Shown one piece after another: positions 5,909 to 7,152 of a stretch of 7,152 nucleotides of DNA. A model generated the notes under the pieces. The model did not search any database. It was not told the origin of the DNA and saw only the letters and a list, made by a program, of their open reading frames with translations. The stretch spans positions 1 to 7,152 of the forward strand of contig SMWH01000118.1 of the NCBI GenBank assembly GCA_004357005.1, written 5' to 3'. The stretch's first letter is position 1. Every line of letters begins with the position of its first letter. Source of the DNA: Gammaproteobacteria bacterium (GTDB lineage: Bacteria; Pseudomonadota; Gammaproteobacteria; SMWH01). The position numbers and the translations under genes were made by a program.

Positions 5909-7152
5909 ATGAAAGTCCGAACCCGCTTTCCCCGAAAAACTCGCGTTATTCACCACGCGATCATCCCCCTAAGCGATGGCGTGAATCTGTCGGCTATGAT
6001 CTGGCTGCCGAAGGACGCCGAGGATAATCCCGTGCCGGCGATTCTGGAATATCTGCCCTATCGCAAGCGGGATGGGAGCAGCGAGCGGGACGCCTGGAAT
6101 CATCCTTATTTTGCCGGCCATGGCTACGCCTCTGTCCGCGTCGACATCCGAGGATCGGGGGACTCCGAGGGCGTCCTGCTGGGCGAGTATCTGAAACAGG
6201 AGCAGGACGACGCACTGGAAATTCTTGCCTGGATCGCCGCCCAGCCCTGGTGCACCGGCGCCATCGGCATGATCGGTATTTCCTGGGGCGGGTTCAATGG
6301 CCTGCAAATCGCCGCCCGCCGCCCACCGGAGTTGAGGGCCGTCATCTCCATATGCTCCACAGACGACCGCTATGCCGACGATATTCACGCCATGGGCGGA
6401 TGCCTGTCGGTGGACAAGGTCGCCTGGGGGTCCACCATGTTTGCGCTGAACGCCACGCCGCCGGACCCGGCCCTGGTCGGTGACAAATGGCGCGACATGT
6501 GGTTGGAACGGCTGGAAGGGTCCGGCTTTTGGATTGAAGAGTGGCACCGCCATCAACGCCGGGACGAGTTCTATAAACAGGGATCAATCTGCGAAGATTT
6601 CACTGCGGTTGTCTGCCCGGTTTATGCGGTTGGCGGCTGGGCCGACGGTTACAGCAATGCCGTATTCAGGCTGATCGCCAATCTCAAATCACCCTGCAAG
6701 GGATTGGTCGGTCCCTGGGCGCACAAATACCCCAACTTCGCCAAACCGGGTCCACGCATTGGATTCCTGCAGGAATGCTTGCGCTGGTGGGACCATTGGT
6801 TGAAGGGGGAGGAGACCGGTATTATGGACGAGCCCAAGTTGCGGGTGTGGATGCAGGAACCCATCGCGCCGAGCCCCTACTATGAGGAGCGTCCCGGTCG
6901 TTGGGTCGCCGAGGAATCCTGGCCAAGCCCACGCATTGTGGCCACGCACTATCCCCTGGGCCCGAATCGACTGGAAAAACCGGGCAGCAAACCCCGGGAG
7001 CAAAGGGTTGAAATCTGCTCTCCCCAAGGGATCGGCATGCATGGGGGGAAATGGTGCCCTTACGGTTTGATTCCCGACCAGGCGGGGGATCAGCGTGAGG
7101 AGGCCGGCGGCTCCCTGATATTCGATAGTGCGCCACTGAAACGCCCGCTGGA
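5909..7152 (+). CDS. Second CocE/NonD family serine hydrolase (paralogue; 3'-truncated by window edge)
   Basis: Starts at ATG 5909 and stays open to the window end: 414 complete codons plus two bases, no stop. It is a paralogue of the preceding gene, aligning without gaps at a constant two-residue offset for about 350 residues; by hand count 77 of 108 positions are identical from the SDG near the N-terminus to the nucleophile elbow. Probable triad: Ser125 in GISWGG (123-128), Asp246 in GGWADGY (242-248), His272 in GPWAH (268-272). EYLPYRKRDG (47-56) is the more usual family form of the oxyanion-tyrosine region. RWWDHWLKG (292-300) is shared with the first copy. The C-terminal beta domain has only just begun (about 400 onward), so whether the long tail of the first copy is present cannot be seen. 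No signal peptide; probably cytoplasmic. Expected to hydrolyse an ester, amide or X-Pro-type bond in the same pathway; substrate undetermined. Confidence 0.92.
   Translation, partial: MKVRTRFPRKTRVIHHAIIPLSDGVNLSAMIWLPKDAEDNPVPAILEYLPYRKRDGSSERDAWNHPYFAGHGYASVRVDIRGSGDSEGVLLGEYLKQEQDDALEILAWIAAQPWCTGAIGMIGISWGGFNGLQIAARRPPELRAVISICSTDDRYADDIHAMGGCLSVDKVAWGSTMFALNATPPDPALVGDKWRDMWLERLEGSGFWIEEWHRHQRRDEFYKQGSICEDFTAVVCPVYAVGGWADGYSNAVFRLIANLKSPCKGLVGPWAHKYPNFAKPGPRIGFLQECLRWWDHWLKGEETGIMDEPKLRVWMQEPIAPSPYYEERPGRWVAEESWPSPRIVATHYPLGPNRLEKPGSKPREQRVEICSPQGIGMHGGKWCPYGLIPDQAGDQREEAGGSLIFDSAPLKRPL

Noticed and set aside
1..7152. CRISPR array, tRNA, rRNA, insertion sequence or attachment site
   Set aside because: No regularly spaced direct repeats, tRNA-like folds, transposase motifs or terminal inverted repeats were seen on either strand; the window is almost entirely coding.

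Overview
The window is one dense block of plus-strand genes from a bacterium, about 7.1 kb with no gene-free stretch longer than about 50 bases. Moderately high GC, G/C-ending codons in most genes and the protein families present fit a proteobacterium, probably an alphaproteobacterium. That assignment is inference; there is no rRNA or marker gene here to fix it.

Layout: (1) bases 2-886, the 3' part of a DppB/OppB-type ABC permease whose start lies upstream of the window; (2) 867-1781, a DppC/OppC-type permease overlapping it by 20 bases, with an alternative start at 936; (3) 1785-3827, one 680-residue protein that fuses the two ATPase subunits (DppD-like then DppF-like), each half keeping its nucleotide-binding domain and its cysteine-containing oligopeptide-transporter C-terminal domain; (4) 3866-5896, a complete 676-residue CocE/NonD (peptidase S15-like) serine hydrolase; (5) 5909 to the window end, a second, paralogous CocE/NonD hydrolase, open at the right edge with 414 complete codons visible and no stop.

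Gaps between genes are -20 (or 49), 3, 38 and 12 bases. No terminator or internal promoter is visible, so all five genes look like one operon. The reading is an uptake-and-hydrolysis module: a peptide/nickel/opine-type importer (two permeases plus one fused ATPase; the substrate-binding protein is not in the window and may lie upstream) brings a substrate into the cytoplasm, where two hydrolases lacking signal peptides cleave an ester, amide or X-Pro-like bond. The substrate cannot be read from the sequence.

The points most worth a second look are the anciently duplicated hydrolase pair next to the transporter, the fused ATPase with two probable metal-cluster cysteine sets, and a perfect C(UUCG)G hairpin in the junction between the two permease genes, just upstream of a ribosome-binding-site-like AGGA and an alternative start.
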